Shown here: piece after piece, positions 59,840 to 64,000 of the stretch
Layout: the number at the start of each line of letters is the position of its first letter
How positions within the stretch are numbered: the stretch's first letter is position 1
Assembly: GCA_002721445.1 (NCBI GenBank)
Contig: PBKN01000005.1
Location: 93,688-157,687 of the forward strand
Direction of reading: 5' to 3'
DNA: 64,000 bases
Source of the DNA: Chloroflexota bacterium
GTDB lineage: Bacteria > Chloroflexota > Dehalococcoidia > Lucifugimonadales > GCA-002723415
Translations under genes and position numbers: made by a program
The notes under the pieces: generated by a model
What the model was told of the DNA's origin: nothing
Seen by the model: the letters and a program-made list of their open reading frames with translations, nothing else
Database searches by the model: none

Positions 59840-61447
59840 ATGTTTGATATTATAATTCAAAACTCAACTATAATCGATGGAACCGGTAGTAAAAGGTTCA
59901 AATCAGATATAGGTATTTTAAACGGTAAAATATCAGCTATAGGTAATTTAAAAGATTCTAATGCTAATAGATTTATAAATGCTACAAACCTTATTGTATC
60001 TCCAGGATTTATAGATATGCATACGCATTCTGATGTATCTCTTTTAGTTGACCCTGGAGGTGAAAGCAAAGCCTACCAAGGAGTTACAACAGAAGTAACT
60101 GGTAATTGCAGTTATTCAACTTTCCCAGCAGGTAAAGCAGGACCAGAAAAATTACAAGAATTTATAGGTCAGACTTTAGTATCTAACAAAACTTGGACCT
60201 GGAACACTTTAGACGACTGGGCAAATGATTTAGAAAATAATGGAATTAGTATCAATGTTGTACCTCAACTTGGGCAAGCAGCACTTCAAGTAGCTTCAGG
60301 CGCTACTGAGGACAGACCAGCAAGTGAATCAGAAATGAAAGATATGAAATATTTAGCAGCTGAAGCAATTGAGCAAGGAGCCTACTCGTTATCTACAGGT
60401 TTATCAGTAGCTCCCTCAGCTTATTCATCAACTGCAGAAATAATAGAACTTTGTAAAGCAATTTCACATTATGAAGGTGTATTTTATGTTACTCATGCAA
60501 GAGTAAACACTGGGAATAACTTAGCACCAATTGAAGAAGCAATTGAAATTGGAGTTAAATCTAATATTCCTGTTCAATTTTCTCATTTAGCTATAACAGA
60601 TAGAAGATTGTATGGTCAGGGAGAATCAATGATTGATTTATTTGAAAAAGCAAATGATTCTGGACTAGATATAACATATGATATGTACCCATATACTGCT
60701 GCAGGCGCCGGATTAAACCAAACTATTCCATTATGGGCACAAGCTGGTACCCTAGATAAATATATGTCTAGATTAAAAGACCCCAATACAAGAAGAAAAA
60801 TTAGAGAAGAAGTAGCAGAAGGAATAGGAGGGATAAGCCCTCTATGGGATACATGGAAGATTGCATATATTAATAATGAATCTAACAAACACTTACTTGG
60901 ACTATCAGTAGAAGAAATTGCAAAAGAGAGAAATGTAGAGCCAGCTGAAGCTGTATTACAATTAGTAGAAGAAGAAAAAGGCTCAGTCCCTACACGAGTT
61001 CATAATAGAGTTGAAGGTGACGTTAGATACTTTATGTCTCATAAATTAGGTATGATTGGATCTGATGGAAGAGCAATGTCTACTGATGGATTTTATAAGA
61101 AAGCATTACCTCACCCTAGATATTACGGAACTCACCCTAGAATATTAGGAAGATATGTTAGAGAAAAACCTTCAGTTCTTACATTAGAAGATGCAATTTA
61201 TAAGATGACTGGATTTCCAGCACAGAGATTGAATTTACAAAACCGAGGGACAATTGAAATTGGAAAAATAGCTGATATTGTGATTTTCAACCCTGATGAA
61301 GTAATAGACAAGGCAACTTTTGAGGAACCTCACCAATACGCAGCAGGTATTCCTTTTGTATTAGTTAAGGGTATCCCAATTGTTGATAAAGGTGTACATA
61401 CACAAGCAAGACCAGGAAAAGTACTAAGAAGAGGACAGAAAAATTAA
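59840..61447 (+). CDS. N-acyl-D-amino-acid deacylase family amidohydrolase
   Basis: GTGSKRFKSDIGILNGKISAIG, VSPGFIDMHTHSDVSLL, QGVTTEVTGNCSYS, YVTHARVN, FSHLAITD, GSDGRAM. Confidence 0.94.
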   Translation: MFDIIIQNSTIIDGTGSKRFKSDIGILNGKISAIGNLKDSNANRFINATNLIVSPGFIDMHTHSDVSLLVDPGGESKAYQGVTTEVTGNCSYSTFPAGKAGPEKLQEFIGQTLVSNKTWTWNTLDDWANDLENNGISINVVPQLGQAALQVASGATEDRPASESEMKDMKYLAAEAIEQGAYSLSTGLSVAPSAYSSTAEIIELCKAISHYEGVFYVTHARVNTGNNLAPIEEAIEIGVKSNIPVQFSHLAITDRRLYGQGESMIDLFEKANDSGLDITYDMYPYTAAGAGLNQTIPLWAQAGTLDKYMSRLKDPNTRRKIREEVAEGIGGISPLWDTWKIAYINNESNKHLLGLSVEEIAKERNVEPAEAVLQLVEEEKGSVPTRVHNRVEGDVRYFMSHKLGMIGSDGRAMSTDGFYKKALPHPRYYGTHPRILGRYVREKPSVLTLEDAIYKMTGFPAQRLNLQNRGTIEIGKIADIVIFNPDEVIDKATFEEPHQYAAGIPFVLVKGIPIVDKGVHTQARPGKVLRRGQKN

Positions 61448-61450
61448 TTA

Positions 61451-63913
61451 CTAAAGAAGGCTAATTGGATCCACATCCACAGAGCATATTCGTGGAATTA
61501 TCATGTCCTTTAACAAATCTCTAGGTTTATCTCCTCTAAATACAACATTCCACCTATAATTACCTCGAACTCTATTTGGATATGCAGGGTTTGGACCCAA
61601 TACTACAACATTATTTAGTGACATATCATCACGTTTCTTCTTAGCTTTTTTTGTAAAATCTATAGCTTCTTGTTCACATTTTGCTTTATTCGGATGCAAA
61701 AAAAGTAACCTAATTAAATTCTGAAAAGGTGGGTTAAATTTATTTTTTCTTAAATCTGATTCAATATTATAAAAACTTTCATAATCTTGAGAAGATGCAG
61801 AAATAACTGAATGGTGTTCAGGTTGCAATGTTTGAAGTATACCTATTCCTTCTGAAACACCTCTTCCAGACCTTCCAACCACTTGGCAAAGTAGTTGGAA
61901 AACTCTCTCATTAGAAGTAAAATCAGGTAATCCAAGTCCTACATCTGCAGAAAGCGCTCCAACAAGATTTACATTTGGAAAATGAAGTCCTTTTGTTATC
62001 ATTTGTGTACCAATTAACACTTGTGCATCACCACTGGAAAATTCATTCAATATTTTTTCATGTGAATTATGTAAATTTGTAGAATCCCTATCCATTCGAA
62101 GAATAGAAATATGTGGAAAATTATTTTTTATATATTCAAAAACAGCCTGAGTCCCAAATCCTGATTTATTTAATTGATATCTAGAACATTTAGAACATCT
62201 AACCGGAATTACTATTTTATAACCACAATAATTACATATTAATCTATCTATGTCTCTATAATAAGTTAAAGCAATAGAACAACGACGACAAGATACAGTT
62301 AACCCACATCCATTACATTGCATATAAGAAGAAAACCCTCTTCTGTTAACAAAAAATATTACCTGGTCACCTCTATTTAAGCTATCTTGAAAAACTTCAT
62401 TAAGCCTTTTACTAAATATACTATTGTTGCCTTTCTTAATTTCATCTCTCATATCGATTATCTCTATAGAAGGCATTGAGTCATTTTTTTCTAATAATTT
62501 ATTATTCCCTTTAATTAATGATTTAAAATCCCTTACTCTTTTATTCATCTTTAATAATTTATATTTTCCATCTAAAGCATTTTTGTAACTTACTAGAGAA
62601 GGCGAAGCGCTTCCTAAAACAAGTGTAGCTTTTCTTAATTCAGCAATCTTTAACGCAACTTCTCTAGTATGATAACGAGGAGCCATATCAGACTGCTTAT
62701 AAGTCCATTCATGTTCTTCATCTAAAACTATTAATCCTAAATTTGGTATTGGAGCAAATATAGCGCTTCTAGAACCAATTACTATTTCAAATCTACCTGA
62801 TTTAATCAATTGCCATTGATCAAATCTCTGCCCAGGAGTTAAACCACTATGCAAAACAGCTATTTTGTTAGGAAATTTTTTATAGAATCTAGAAACTATT
62901 TGATAAGTTAAAGATATCTCAGGAACAAGAATTAATGCTGTTTTACCTTTCGATATACAATTAAAAACTGTATCAATATATACTTCTGTTTTACCGCTAC
63001 CTGTAACTCCAAATAAAAGGAAGGTTTTATCTTTAAACTTTAAATTTCCTATACTATTTTTAATATTCAAAGATACATTTTTTTGATCTGAAGTAAGATT
63101 AATATTGCTTTCAGAAAAAAAACTTTTTTTTGACAAAGGGTCTCGTACAAATTGTACTGAATATACTTCGAGCCAATTTTTCGCTATCATAGAATTAACC
63201 ACGCTAGAGCCATATGTTTTTCTAGCCTCGGACAATATCATACCTACTGTATTTGATAATAATGCATCCAATAAAACTTTCTTTTTTGGTGACCTCTTAA
63301 TCTGCTCAAGTAATAAATCTTTGTAATTAGAAATTACATTTTGAGCCAATCGTACATATTTAATATATTTAGATTTTATTCTTGTGCTATCAACTATATA
63401 ATCGCTTTTAATAACATTATTATTTATTAAACCCTTAACAGTTAATGGTACTTGTTCTCCAAATGCATTTTGTAATTTATCATAGCTTACAATTCTACGA
63501 TTATTAATATAATTTATTATTATCCTCTGAAAATCAGTAAAATTATTCAAACAAATCTTATGAAAATTTATTATTGAAAGAACTCTTTTTGATTTTATCC
63601 TGAACCCAGGAGGAAACATTAATTTTAAACAATCAAACAAGCTGCAAAAATAATATTCACTAATCCATAAAGCTAAATCTAATTGAAACTCGCTAAGTAA
63701 AGGAGAATCTTCTAATACACAAACAATATCTCTGGTATCAGATACTTGAGGTTTTTCTGTTAACTTAATTACGACACCTGGAATAATACGTGCTCCAAAT
63801 GGAACTAAAACTACTTGTCCAGGTAACAACTTAATTAAACTTGGTACCGAATAAGAAAATGTTGAATGCAAATTAGCTGGAGAATCTACAGCTATCTCTG
63901 CATAACTATACAT
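61451..63913 (-). CDS. priA: Primosomal protein N' (replication restart helicase PriA)
   Basis: LLFGVTGSGKTEVYID, LVPEISLTYQIVSRF, VLDEEHEWTYKQSDMAPRYHTREVAL, FVNRRGFSSYMQCNGCGLTVSCRRCSIALTYY zinc site. Confidence 0.97.
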   Translation of the reverse strand: MYSYAEIAVDSPANLHSTFSYSVPSLIKLLPGQVVLVPFGARIIPGVVIKLTEKPQVSDTRDIVCVLEDSPLLSEFQLDLALWISEYYFCSLFDCLKLMFPPGFRIKSKRVLSIINFHKICLNNFTDFQRIIINYINNRRIVSYDKLQNAFGEQVPLTVKGLINNNVIKSDYIVDSTRIKSKYIKYVRLAQNVISNYKDLLLEQIKRSPKKKVLLDALLSNTVGMILSEARKTYGSSVVNSMIAKNWLEVYSVQFVRDPLSKKSFFSESNINLTSDQKNVSLNIKNSIGNLKFKDKTFLLFGVTGSGKTEVYIDTVFNCISKGKTALILVPEISLTYQIVSRFYKKFPNKIAVLHSGLTPGQRFDQWQLIKSGRFEIVIGSRSAIFAPIPNLGLIVLDEEHEWTYKQSDMAPRYHTREVALKIAELRKATLVLGSASPSLVSYKNALDGKYKLLKMNKRVRDFKSLIKGNNKLLEKNDSMPSIEIIDMRDEIKKGNNSIFSKRLNEVFQDSLNRGDQVIFFVNRRGFSSYMQCNGCGLTVSCRRCSIALTYYRDIDRLICNYCGYKIVIPVRCSKCSRYQLNKSGFGTQAVFEYIKNNFPHISILRMDRDSTNLHNSHEKILNEFSSGDAQVLIGTQMITKGLHFPNVNLVGALSADVGLGLPDFTSNERVFQLLCQVVGRSGRGVSEGIGILQTLQPEHHSVISASSQDYESFYNIESDLRKNKFNPPFQNLIRLLFLHPNKAKCEQEAIDFTKKAKKKRDDMSLNNVVVLGPNPAYPNRVRGNYRWNVVFRGDKPRDLLKDMIIPRICSVDVDPISLL

Positions 63914-63922
63914 AATAAAAAT

Positions 63923-64000
63923 TTATGAAGAAGTTGAAGATTTTGAATCTTCTTTAGATTCCTCTGCTTCAGCTTTAGGTTCTTCCGCTACAGCTTCTTT
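63923..64000 (-). CDS. C-terminal fragment of an unknown protein with Ala/Glu/Ser-rich tail (KEAVAEEPKAEAEESKEDSKSSTSS*)
   Basis: Open - strand frame running off the window edge and ending at TAA. Confidence 0.5.
   Translation of the reverse strand, partial: KEAVAEEPKAEAEESKEDSKSSTSS

Noticed and set aside
1-64000. CRISPR array, prophage or integrative element
   Set aside because: No regularly spaced repeats, cas, integrase, transposase or phage structural genes were found; the three tRNAs are not flanked by an integrase gene.

Overview
This is an AT-rich, gene-dense bacterial chromosome segment. Gene content (split methylmalonyl-CoA mutase, corrinoid methyltransferases, several MR/MLE enolase-superfamily and amidohydrolase genes, a dimethylformamidase-like protein) resembles marine Chloroflexota/SAR202-type bacteria, but that taxonomy is inference. 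I saw no convincing IS element, prophage, CRISPR array or rRNA. Core genes include ruvB, gatCA, holB, holA, hemW, rplI-dnaB-dnaC-like, ribD-ribE-ribBA-ribH, dcd, lepB, trmL, priA and three tRNAs (Glu-CTC, Gln-CTG, Lys-TTT). The most interesting accessory block is a unidirectional B12-dependent region at 4.36-14.85 kb. It holds a split methylmalonyl-CoA mutase with epimerase and acyl-CoA dehydrogenase, followed by a corrinoid methyl-transfer module: homocysteine methyltransferase, an unknown 236-aa protein, a UroD/MtaA-like protein, a DHPS-like methyltransferase, a corrinoid protein, a small Cys-rich ORF missing from the ORF track, and a RACo/ASKHA activator. No recognisable substrate methyltransferase is present. 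A second theme is the repeated pairing of intact enzymes with catalytically degenerate partners: ABC exporter halves, tandem SDRs, an ATGA-coupled amidohydrolase pair, and a tandem DnaC-like ATPase whose first domain has an altered Walker B.
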